DNA of 33,123 nucleotides, taken from Casp-actino8 sp040381935 (GTDB lineage: Bacteria > Actinomycetota > Acidimicrobiia > Acidimicrobiales > Ilumatobacteraceae). A program made the position numbers and the translations under genes. The DNA lies in the NCBI GenBank assembly GCA_040381935.1, contig JBEIGJ010000009.1:1-33123 (forward strand), written 5' to 3'. Below, in pieces: positions 23,959 to 30,978 of the stretch (positions are counted from its first letter, which is position 1; each line of letters begins with the position of its first letter). The notes beneath the pieces are model-generated. The model searched no databases, was not told where the DNA came from, and was given only the letters and a program-made list of their open reading frames with translations.

Positions 23959-25694
23959 GATCTTCCTCGAAGACGTTCTGCGGTGCGTCGCACCCACTGG
24001 GCAAACTTCCCACCTCGAGACGGGCTCACTTCAGCCCGACTTCGGAGATTCGTGCCATCACTGGGGGTAACGGTGATGGCGTCGCTCTTGTCTCTGATCA
24101 CTTTGAAGGTAATCGGATCCAGGTTGGCGCGCATGTTCTTGCGATGTGATGTTGCGCCGAGAGTCTCGGCGATCAATCTCTCTTCGGTGAGCGTAGGGCC
24201 GGTCAACTCAGCAGCAATGGAACCACTGCGCATGACCAGGACTCGATGGCAAAGGTGGACAAGTTCCTCGGCATCAGATGACGCGATGATGACACCAAGT
24301 CCACTGGCTGCTGCGTCGGTGATTTGCCGATAGATGGCCGCCTTGGCTCCGACATCGACGCCCTGTGTCGGTTCATCGAGGAGAAGAACCTTGGGTTCCG
24401 TGCGAAGCCAGCGCGCTAGAACAGCCTTTTGTTGATTGCCGCCGCTGAATTTCTCCATCCTCCGGCCCAGGATCGGGGGCTGAACATCGAGCTGGTCGAC
24501 CCATTCGGTGACATCTCGGCGGAGTTGTCGGTGTCGAAGTCGAAAACGACCTTGGGCCGGCCCGAGACGCGGCAGTGGTACATGTTCGCCCAGTCGCTCT
24601 TGTGGGTCGAGGCCGGCTGCTTTGCGATCCGCAGGAACGAGCGCCAATCCGGCTTGGATCGAGTCACGCGGCGTGGCGAAGACCTTCTTTTTGTTCACCA
24701 ATACTTTGCCGGCGAACCGCGGTGTGGCTCCGAAAAGAGAACCGGCAACTTCCTCGCGTCCAGAACCAACGAGGCCAGCAAAACCGAGAACCTCGCCGCG
24801 ATAGAGCTTGAAGGTCAGACCACGCAAGGTGATGCCAAATATCATTTCCGCTTCGAGAAGTTCTTTGCCGACTTCTGCCCGTTGCGTCGGATATAAATCC
24901 GAAGCCTTGCGTCCAACAATCAACTCCACGAGGGCAGGAGCATCCAGAGACGAAGCGTCGACTCCGGCGGCGACAACGTTTCCATCGCGCAGGACCGTGA
25001 CGCGATCAGCGAGTTCCAATACTTCGTCGAGGGCATGGCTGACAAAGAGCACTCCGACTCCGAGTTTGGCGACCCGCCGTACTTCGCGAAACAACGCATC
25101 GACTTCACCACGATTGAGAGAAGCAGTGGGCTCGTCCAGGACCAGCAGTCCAGTTGTGCCGATTTCCCAGTCTTGGAGAGCGCGGACAATGGCCACAGCA
25201 GCGCGTTCAGCAGCCGACAGTTGACCAACAGGCTGACGGACATCGGGGGCAAGTCCGAATCGCAGAAGAAGTTCTTGAGCACGACGCACCTCGCGTCGCC
25301 ATAACAGGCGCCCGGCGAAACCTTGGGCGAAACCCCGCCCGAGACCGAGATTCTCTACGGTGGACAATGTTGGTACGAGGCCCAAATCCTGGTGCACGAT
25401 GCGGATCAATTGGCGTTGTTCGTGGGACAGGGACCATAGGTCGACCTGCTGGCCGAGTAGTTGCACATCGCTACCGCGGTCGGCCTTCACGTAGCCACCG
25501 AGCAATTTGATCATGGTGCTTTTGCCTGAACCGTTTTGTCCAACGAGGGCATGGACCTCACCGGGTCGCACCTGGAGGTGCGCGTGATTCAGAGCGACTT
25601 GTCCGGGATACGTCTTGGACAAGTCGCGGATATCAACAACGAGGGGACCAGCGTTTCCGCTGATCCCCTCGTTCACTTCAGTTTCGGTCTTCAC
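23955..25694 (-). CDS. Sugar-type ABC transporter ATP-binding protein (duplicated domains)
   Basis: 579 residues with two nucleotide-binding domains, as in RbsA/MglA/XylG. Domain 1: Walker A GQNGSGKST (52-60), signature QLSAAE, Walker B LLVLDEPTASL. Domain 2: Walker A replaced by VGSGREE (non-canonical, usual in this family), signature FSGGNQQK, Walker B VLLLDEPTQGVDVG. After the normal end near residue 505 comes a polar/basic extension of about 70 residues not expected in the family. It powers import together with the coupled permease. Start is GTG 25694 with no strong ribosome site; a long hairpin separates it from the upstream binding-protein gene. Confidence 0.95.
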   Translation of the reverse strand: MKTETEVNEGISGNAGPLVVDIRDLSKTYPGQVALNHAHLQVRPGEVHALVGQNGSGKSTMIKLLGGYVKADRGSDVQLLGQQVDLWSLSHEQRQLIRIVHQDLGLVPTLSTVENLGLGRGFAQGFAGRLLWRREVRRAQELLLRFGLAPDVRQPVGQLSAAERAAVAIVRALQDWEIGTTGLLVLDEPTASLNRGEVDALFREVRRVAKLGVGVLFVSHALDEVLELADRVTVLRDGNVVAAGVDASSLDAPALVELIVGRKASDLYPTQRAEVGKELLEAEMIFGITLRGLTFKLYRGEVLGFAGLVGSGREEVAGSLFGATPRFAGKVLVNKKKVFATPRDSIQAGLALVPADRKAAGLDPQERLGEHVPLPRLGPAQGRFRLRHRQLRRDVTEWVDQLDVQPPILGRRMEKFSGGNQQKAVLARWLRTEPKVLLLDEPTQGVDVGAKAAIYRQITDAAASGLGVIIASSDAEELVHLCHRVLVMRSGSIAAELTGPTLTEERLIAETLGATSHRKNMRANLDPITFKVIRDKSDAITVTPSDGTNLRSRAEVSPSRGGKFAQWVRRTAERLRGRS

Positions 25695-25736
25695 GACATC
25701 ACACCGTCAAATTCCTGAGATATGAGTGTCGTGATC

Positions 25737-25781
25737 GGTCGACGACGAGAGTCCACTATTGCGGACTCTCCATCGTCGACC
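25737..25781 (-). promoter_or_regulatory. Long intercistronic hairpin between binding protein and ATPase genes
   Basis: GTCGACGA-C-GAGAGTCC (25738-25754), an 8-base loop (25755-25762), then GGACTCTC-CA-TCGTCGAC (25763-25780): sixteen base pairs with one small internal loop, extendable by G25737-C25781. It begins eight bases after the binding-protein stop. No U-run follows. Such a structure can protect the upstream mRNA end or reduce read-through, so that binding protein outnumbers transporter. Confidence 0.75.
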
Positions 25782-25788
25782 ACCGAGA

Positions 25789-27012
25789 TCACAGACCCCA
25801 GAGGGTCTTGAACTTGTCCTGGAACCCATCGACACCGGGCCACAAGGCATTGGCGTCGGCAATCGAGCCGGCTTCCAGGATCTGCAGCGGCAGACCGCCA
25901 GCCAAGATGTCGGGTCGTCCGTCGATCACGGCTTCGGCCCGTGCTTCGGCGCGTCCGGGGCCATTGCCGAGAAGAACGCGGGCCGCAGCGTCGACCGCAC
26001 GCCATCCGAGCAACTCAGAGGCAATAGCGACTTCGGCAACCTGGTGCTGACCGTTGACGATGAAACCGAAGTTGAGTGGTCCACCGGCCTGAGATACGGC
26101 CTTGGCCTGATCAATCAGTCCAGCAGCCTCAAGCGCCTCGGGAACACCGAAGAGCATGCCACCAAAGGCATACACGATCATGTCGAGATCGGGGTCACTC
26201 TGAAGGAGAGACACGATCGAGCCCGGCAGATTCGTTCCGATGTCGGTCACCGCAACTTCGCTGATTGCTACTTCGCAATCGGGGCATGCCGTGGCGATCT
26301 CGTCTTCGAAACCCTTCTGTACGGTGGACAGAACCGGGAATGTTGGAAGACCAACGAACTGAATCTTCTTGTTGACGGTGTTGACCGCGGCGTAGTCGGC
26401 CATCAGGACACCATAGAAGTAATAGTCATCGTCGCTGAGCAAGTTCACCGAGATTCCGTCACCTGGTTCATAGGCCTCGGGCAAAGACCAGGAAATGACC
26501 GGAATCTGGGCGTCGCGCAAAGTAGCCAACTGAGCCGCAAACCATTCACGGGGGTTGCCACTGGTCAAGATGACATCCGGGCTGGCGGCAATAGCGGTAT
26601 CAAAAGCAGCCGCAACCGTGTCAGGAGTATCGGAGTGTGAGGAGGTCTCATAGGTCCAACCGGCGGCCTCGGCGGCAGCCTTGACTCCAACGGAGATCTC
26701 TTCGCATACGGCGACTGAACACTGGACATAGAACAACTTCTTGCCGGTCGGAGCAGCAATGGGTTCATTCAAGGGCAGTTCGGTGATCGGCTGTAAAAAG
26801 GCAGCGACGCGTGCCGCAGCATCCTCGCTGACGCTGCCTGTGTCGGTGTCGGTGTCACCACCCTCGTTGGTGGTGTCGGTTGGTGCCTCGGAGGTGCTGG
26901 GTTCGGTCGTTGTCGAATCCCCATCATCGCCACCGCAGGCAGCAATCACCAGTGATGACGCCGTGAGGGCGGCAGCGATCCACCTGAGGCGGGTCGAATT
27001 GGATTTCTTCAT
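25789..27012 (-). CDS. Sugar-type ABC transporter substrate-binding lipoprotein
   Basis: 407 residues from ATG 27012, preceded by AGGGGG about eight bases upstream; an earlier in-frame start would put 16 residues before the signal. Lipoprotein signal: MKKS n-region, hydrophobic core, lipobox I-A-A-C26. A Ser/Thr/Asp-rich linker (about 27-65) follows, then a type I periplasmic-binding fold: LFYVQCS, VKAAAEAAGWTYE, IAASPDVILTSG, QIPVISWS, and a late DMIVYAFGGM segment. Close relatives bind monosaccharides or related small polar ligands. It captures substrate outside the membrane for the permease and ATPase encoded downstream. Ligand unknown. Confidence 0.93.
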   Translation of the reverse strand: MKKSNSTRLRWIAAALTASSLVIAACGGDDGDSTTTEPSTSEAPTDTTNEGGDTDTDTGSVSEDAAARVAAFLQPITELPLNEPIAAPTGKKLFYVQCSVAVCEEISVGVKAAAEAAGWTYETSSHSDTPDTVAAAFDTAIAASPDVILTSGNPREWFAAQLATLRDAQIPVISWSLPEAYEPGDGISVNLLSDDDYYFYGVLMADYAAVNTVNKKIQFVGLPTFPVLSTVQKGFEDEIATACPDCEVAISEVAVTDIGTNLPGSIVSLLQSDPDLDMIVYAFGGMLFGVPEALEAAGLIDQAKAVSQAGGPLNFGFIVNGQHQVAEVAIASELLGWRAVDAAARVLLGNGPGRAEARAEAVIDGRPDILAGGLPLQILEAGSIADANALWPGVDGFQDKFKTLWGL

Positions 27013-27033
27013 GTAGGTATCCCCCTGGATAAA

Positions 27034-27051
27034 CGTAGGCCGGTGCCTACG
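27034..27051. promoter_or_regulatory. Palindrome upstream of the ABC importer operon
   Basis: CGTAGGC-CGGT-GCCTACG, a perfect 7-4-7 inverted repeat, lies 21 bases before the binding-protein start and just upstream of its ribosome site. The position fits a repressor operator or a leader hairpin. The other promoters in the block do not show the same sequence by eye. Confidence 0.5.
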
Positions 27052-27152
27052 GAACACCAAACGATATCGCCTGGGGCAACATGGTCGCTAGGTGACTGAC
27101 GACGGAAATGAGCCATGATCCAGCGGTTGCGCGACAAGTCGGCCATTATCGT

Positions 27153-27205
27153 GTCGGTCGCGTCGGTCGGCCAGTATCAGCACATGGGAGTATCAGCACA
27201 TGGGA
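27153..27205. repeat. Short tandem repeats at the murI start
   Basis: GTCGGTCG occurs at 27153-27160 and 27162-27169 (9-base period), and GTATCAGCACATGGGA occurs twice back to back (27174-27189 and 27190-27205). The second 16-base copy carries the murI ATG (27200), and the first copy supplies GGGAG nine bases ahead of it, so the duplication appears to have created the present ribosome site spacing. Confidence 0.8.
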
Positions 27206-28093
27206 GAGGTCAGAGGTGTCGGAGAAGGCAGCCAGGGTCCCATTGGCATGTTCGATTCCGGCTTTGGTGGATTGACCGTCGCTCGAGCGGTGATCGACCT
27301 CTTGCCTCAGGAAGATTTGGTCTACATCGGCGACACTGGCCGCTATCCCTTCGGAGACAAACCCCAAGCCGAGGTGCGCAAGTACGCCCGTGAACTGGCC
27401 TGGAGTCTGGTGCGCGACTTTGGGGCCAAAGCATTGGTTGTGGCTTGTAATACTGCGGCGGCTGCCCTACCAGTGGCAGAGTTGCAGGCCGAACTGACCG
27501 CGGCCGGCTATCGGGTGCCGGTCATCGGGGTCATCGATCCGGGTGCTGAATCGCTGGTTCGAGCCACGAAGTCGGGAAAGGTGGGGGTTATTGGGACCAT
27601 AGGCACGATTGGTTCTGGTGCCTACGCCCATGCTGTTGCTCGGGCTGCGCTTGGCGCGCGGGTGACTCTGGTCAGCGCCTCGTGTCCCGGTTTCGTGGAA
27701 TTTGTGGAGCGCGGTCGGACATCGGGGGAGGAAATCACGATTCTTGCCGAGCGGCTCCTGGCCCCGATCACATCGGCGGGGGTCGATGCACTCTTGCTCG
27801 GGTGTACCCATTATCCCTTCTTGGCGCGTGTCATCTCTGACGTCATGGGTGAATCGGTGACATTGGTTTCCTCGGCTGATGAAACTGCTTTTGCCTTACG
27901 CGATGAACTCATGAGTACCGCCATGCTTCGTCCGAGCAGTGATCCAAGGGGACGGCACCGGTTCTTGTCCAGTGGTGACATTTCCTGGTTTCGCGATCTG
28001 GGGGCGCATTTGTTAGGACCAGAGTTGCTGGAAGCGGAAGAATGGCGGTTGTCGGCTTCCACGCGCCATTTTCTGATTGAAAGTTCTCAGTAG
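27200..28093 (+). CDS. murI: Glutamate racemase
   Basis: 297 residues. MurI makes D-glutamate for peptidoglycan by a two-cysteine mechanism. Seen here: D19-S20 in IGMFDSGFGGL, GDTGRYPFGDK (44-54), first catalytic Cys C83 in VVACNTAAA, and second Cys C202 with H204 in LLGCTHYPF. ATG 27200 is preceded by GGGAG nine bases upstream. About ten extra residues come before the usual N-terminus. It is followed by rph and rdgB on the same strand, as in Mycobacterium, where the cysM/mec pair sits nearby; here about 19 kb separates them. Confidence 0.97.
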   Translation: MGEVRGVGEGSQGPIGMFDSGFGGLTVARAVIDLLPQEDLVYIGDTGRYPFGDKPQAEVRKYARELAWSLVRDFGAKALVVACNTAAAALPVAELQAELTAAGYRVPVIGVIDPGAESLVRATKSGKVGVIGTIGTIGSGAYAHAVARAALGARVTLVSASCPGFVEFVERGRTSGEEITILAERLLAPITSAGVDALLLGCTHYPFLARVISDVMGESVTLVSSADETAFALRDELMSTAMLRPSSDPRGRHRFLSSGDISWFRDLGAHLLGPELLEAEEWRLSASTRHFLIESSQ

Positions 28094-28094
28094 T

Positions 28095-28129
28095 GGAACT
28101 CCCAGTACGAGAGTTCCCAGTACGAGAAT
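28095..28129. repeat. 15-bp tandem repeat and inverted repeat between murI and rph
   Basis: TCCCAGTACGAGAGT (28100-28114) and TCCCAGTACGAGAAT (28115-28129) are adjacent copies with one difference; weaker copies seem to flank them. GGAACTC-CCAGTACGA-GAGTTCC (28095-28117) forms a 7-bp stem. This lies just after the murI stop and could affect transcript stability or be a remnant duplication. Confidence 0.7.
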
Positions 28130-28184
28130 TTTCAGTGGGTCGACACTCGAAATCGCATTTCCCATCAACCAAAGGATGACCACC

Positions 28185-28946
28185 ATGACAATTTCCATCA
28201 CCCGCTCTGATGGGCGACATATCGATGAGTTGCGGCCGATGAGTTTCGAACGCGACTTCACGGAAATGTCGGCCGGAAGCGTCTTGGTGAGTTTCGGGAG
28301 AACGCGGGTGCTGTGTACGGCCAGTATCGACGAAGACGTCCCTCGTTGGATGAAAGGCAGTGGTAAGGGTTGGGTCACTGCCGAATACTCGATGCTTCCC
28401 GGTTCATCGTCAGAACGCGTCGATCGCGAGGCGGCCAAAGGAAAACAGAGCGGACGGACGGTTGAAATCCAGCGATTGATCGGCCGGAGCCTGCGAGCCG
28501 CCTGCGATATGACCCTTCTGGGAGAGAGACAAGTTGTAGTGGACTGTGACGTGTTACAAGCCGACGGAGGAACGCGCACTGCCAGTATCTGCGGTGGTTA
28601 TCTCGCACTGCACGATGCTCTCAGTCGGTTGAAGCACAGCGGAGCAATACCGGTCCATCCCTTGACCTCGCTCTGCGCGGCCATCAGCGTGGGAATCGTG
28701 GACGGAGTTCCGCTGATCGATCTTCCGTATGTGGAAGACAGTGGGGCTGAAGTTGATATGAACGTGGTGATGTTGCGGGACAAGAAAACGCAACTCAGTC
28801 GCTTCGTCGAAGTACAAGGTACTGCTGAGGGAATGGCCTTCACCCGAGGGGAACTGGACTCCCTTCTTGGTTTGGCCGAACAAGGTCTGGCGGAAATTTT
28901 CGAACTGCAGTCCGAACTTCTGGCTACCGACCCACCGCGACGGTGA
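28185..28946 (+). CDS. rph: Ribonuclease PH
   Basis: 253 residues from ATG 28185, preceded by AAGGA eight bases upstream; ATG 28176 is an in-frame alternative. RNase PH trims the 3' ends of tRNA precursors using phosphate. Family blocks: SDGRHIDELRPM, GSVLVSFGRTRVLCTASI, GWVTAEYSMLPGS, SGRTVEIQRLIGRSLRA, and CDVLQADGGTRTASI, where the Arg binds phosphate. C-terminal blocks VDMNVVML and FVEVQGTAEG are present. The stop overlaps the rdgB start (GTGA), so the two are coupled. Length and motifs are normal. Confidence 0.97.
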   Translation: MTISITRSDGRHIDELRPMSFERDFTEMSAGSVLVSFGRTRVLCTASIDEDVPRWMKGSGKGWVTAEYSMLPGSSSERVDREAAKGKQSGRTVEIQRLIGRSLRAACDMTLLGERQVVVDCDVLQADGGTRTASICGGYLALHDALSRLKHSGAIPVHPLTSLCAAISVGIVDGVPLIDLPYVEDSGAEVDMNVVMLRDKKTQLSRFVEVQGTAEGMAFTRGELDSLLGLAEQGLAEIFELQSELLATDPPRR

Positions 28947-29647
28947 GTTCTCCGGATCCAGATGTGAAAGGTTCTGGGAGGCGCGAAGAACTGCCGCGAT
29001 TGGTATGTGCTTCGGCTAACCCGCACAAGGTTCGCGAAATCGCCGACGTGTTATCGGGCTTGGTGATCCTTGACCCGCGGCCAGCGGGTGTTGCCGAAGT
29101 TATCGAGGATGCGCCGACGCTGCTGGGGAATGCTCGTCTGAAAGCCCGGGCCATCCTTGAAGCACCGGAGAACACACTCTTGCTGCCGGCCGTGGCCGAT
29201 GACACCGGACTCTTCGTCGATGCATTGCCGGGCCAATTGGGGGTGCGCACGGCGCGTTACGCCCAAGAGGATCCCGATCATGGCCGCGATCCAGACCGGG
29301 CCAACCGGCGCCAACTTCTTCGGGCGTTACGTGACCAAGGGTGTGTGCGTCCCGAGCAACGATCTGCCTACTTCTTGACGGTGGCAGTGGTGTGCTTCCC
29401 CGATGGGACTGAAGTCATTGCTGAAGGCCGATGCCAGGGGCGTATCGCCCTCGAGGAGCGGGGAAATCGCGGTTTTGGTTTCGACGCGCTCTTCATTCCC
29501 GATTTGACTATGACTATTCCGGGTGAACGCACCTTTGCCGAAATGAGCGACGAAGAAAAAAACGCTCTTTCCCACCGGGGTCAGGCGTTCACCGATTTGG
29601 CCCGACAACTGCAGCAGTTGACTTTGAAGAATCATCGACCCCGCTGA
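28943..29647 (+). CDS. rdgB: XTP/dITP pyrophosphatase (RdgB/HAM1)
   Basis: 234 residues from GTG 28943, overlapping the rph stop by four bases. It removes non-canonical purine nucleotides such as dITP and XTP from the pool. Motifs: SANPHKVREI (substrate loop, near 24-33), VADDTGLFVDALPGQLGVRTARYA (near 88-111, with metal-binding and catalytic Asp) and GFGFDALFIP (near 177-186). An N-terminal tail of about 18 residues precedes the first strand. rph-rdgB pairing is a conserved arrangement in actinobacteria and other bacteria. It ends convergent with the PLP enzyme gene. Confidence 0.96.
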   Translation: MSSPDPDVKGSGRREELPRLVCASANPHKVREIADVLSGLVILDPRPAGVAEVIEDAPTLLGNARLKARAILEAPENTLLLPAVADDTGLFVDALPGQLGVRTARYAQEDPDHGRDPDRANRRQLLRALRDQGCVRPEQRSAYFLTVAVVCFPDGTEVIAEGRCQGRIALEERGNRGFGFDALFIPDLTMTIPGERTFAEMSDEEKNALSHRGQAFTDLARQLQQLTLKNHRPR

Positions 29648-29675
29648 GAGCCATCATCGGGTCAACGCTCTGATG

Positions 29676-30770
29676 TCAAAGAATTCCCTGGTCAGTGCGC
29701 GTCGACCAACCGCGCAGATCAACTGGCCATTCGTCGGTGATGGTGCCTTCGAGGGAGGCTTCTGAAACGAGAAAAAGCGAGTCGTGCATGGCAATGGTGG
29801 GATCGACATGCGCGGGGATAATCAAAACCTTGCTTCCCACCGGTGGCTGGGCGCCGTTGTTCATCGAAAAAGTGGTGTGCTCATCACTGCAAAACCAAAC
29901 AGCGGCGTCAGCAATGGTGGGATTGCCATGGTCCATACCCAATGCTTTGAGTCCGACATCGACCACGGCCCATTTCCGTTGCGAGGCGATCACTGTGCCA
30001 ACGATGAAGAGCGCTTGCCCAAAGGGCAATCCGAGTGCTCCGTAGTGGGAGTCCATCAGAACGTAACTTCCGGCTTGGACTTCGGTGATACGGCGTACGG
30101 TGTCGTCGCCGTCGAAAAGATGAAAGGTGCCGGTTCCACCAGCAGAGATGATGGTGCACTGGTCCCCGACACAGTTGCGGACAGCGTCGAATGCAGTGGT
30201 CAAGGCAACCATCGAGTCCCGAACGCGACTGGCCTTGTCGTGGTCATTGGGTAGGGCCATCAAATGACCCTCGTATCCCATGACGCCGCGCACCGTGAGG
30301 CCCTTGGAGAGAGCTAGGTCGGCCAATGTCCCGGATTCGGCGGGATCGCATCCACAACGGGGGAGACCGACGTTGACATCGATCACCACCGCAGCGATAC
30401 CAGCGCGGGCCGCGGCCGAGATGGTTTCGGCGGAGTCGACGGCCACCGTGATCTGGGCGCGGTCTTGACAACGGGCCAAGTCCGATAGGCGGAGAGGATC
30501 CAAAGTTTCGTTGGCCAATAGGAGGTCGTGTCCAAGTCCGGCCCGGGCCAGACCCACCATTTCCCGCACCGTGGCACAGGTGAAGCCATGATGACCGGCT
30601 AGGTATTGCTGCCGGGCCAGGGAAGTGCATTTATGGGCCTTGATATGTGGACGTAATGAGAGTCCGGGACGAACGGCGGACATCTGTTGAAGATTGTCTG
30701 CCATCACCCGCTCGTCGATGATCAGGGCGGGTGTGGAGAGTTCGGCTACCGAGTTCGGCGTACTAGTCAT
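29676..30770 (-). CDS. Fold-type-III PLP enzyme, D-threonine aldolase-like
   Basis: 364 residues: N-terminal alanine-racemase-type TIM barrel with PLP lysine K44 in RPHIKAHKC, and a C-terminal D-serine-dehydratase-like domain. The C-terminal metal pair reads H321-x-D323 (PAHVDPTIAMHD). From family knowledge, D-serine dehydratases use H-x-C for zinc while D-threonine and D-3-hydroxyaspartate aldolases use H-x-D for a divalent metal, so the aldolase type is favoured. It would cleave a D-beta-hydroxy amino acid to glycine (or an acid) and an aldehyde. The neighbour on the other side is tRNA-Leu. No clear ribosome site precedes ATG 30770. Confidence 0.88.
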   Translation of the reverse strand: MTSTPNSVAELSTPALIIDERVMADNLQQMSAVRPGLSLRPHIKAHKCTSLARQQYLAGHHGFTCATVREMVGLARAGLGHDLLLANETLDPLRLSDLARCQDRAQITVAVDSAETISAAARAGIAAVVIDVNVGLPRCGCDPAESGTLADLALSKGLTVRGVMGYEGHLMALPNDHDKASRVRDSMVALTTAFDAVRNCVGDQCTIISAGGTGTFHLFDGDDTVRRITEVQAGSYVLMDSHYGALGLPFGQALFIVGTVIASQRKWAVVDVGLKALGMDHGNPTIADAAVWFCSDEHTTFSMNNGAQPPVGSKVLIIPAHVDPTIAMHDSLFLVSEASLEGTITDEWPVDLRGWSTRTDQGIL

Positions 30771-30806
30771 CGCCGGTCATGTTCTCATACATCCTGACTC
30801 TTTCAG

Positions 30807-30888
30807 TGCGGGCGGAGGGACTTGAACCCACACCCCTTTCGGGACAGGAACCTAAATCCTGCGCGTCTGCCAGTTTCGCCACGCCCGC
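30807..30888 (-). tRNA. tRNA-Leu, anticodon UAG
   Basis: On the - strand an 82-nt cloverleaf: acceptor GCGGGCG/CGCCCGC perfect, D arm with GGCAGACG, anticodon stem CAGGA/TCCTG with loop TTTAGGT (anticodon TAG), a long variable arm (CCC-GAAA-GGGG) typical of class II tRNAs, and T loop TTCAAGT. The T stem GTGGG/CCCTC appears to have one U-U mismatch (50-64). CCA is not encoded. It reads CUA and other CUN leucine codons. Confidence 0.93.
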
Positions 30889-30912
30889 ATGAACTCTGCG
30901 TGATCACCTGAT

Positions 30913-30925
30913 TTGAACAGTTCAA
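30913..30925. promoter_or_regulatory. 13-bp palindrome between tRNA-Leu and the PLP enzyme gene
   Basis: TTGAAC-A-GTTCAA is a perfect odd palindrome 25 bases upstream of the tRNA gene and about 54 bases before the PLP enzyme start. It could be an operator for either. It does not fit an SOS box, which needs four bases between GAAC and GTTC. Confidence 0.35.
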
Positions 30926-30978
30926 CTCGAGCGGGTCGAACCGGACTGGCCATAACAAGCAGGGCTGAGGATAGGGGC

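Noticed and set aside
30807..30888. tRNA-Leu as the integration site of the catabolic block
   Set aside because: It lies beyond murI, rph, rdgB and the PLP gene, not at the block edge, and no integrase or repeated tRNA end was seen.
30913..30925. SOS (LexA) box
   Set aside because: GAAC and GTTC are separated by one base rather than four, so it does not fit the known box.
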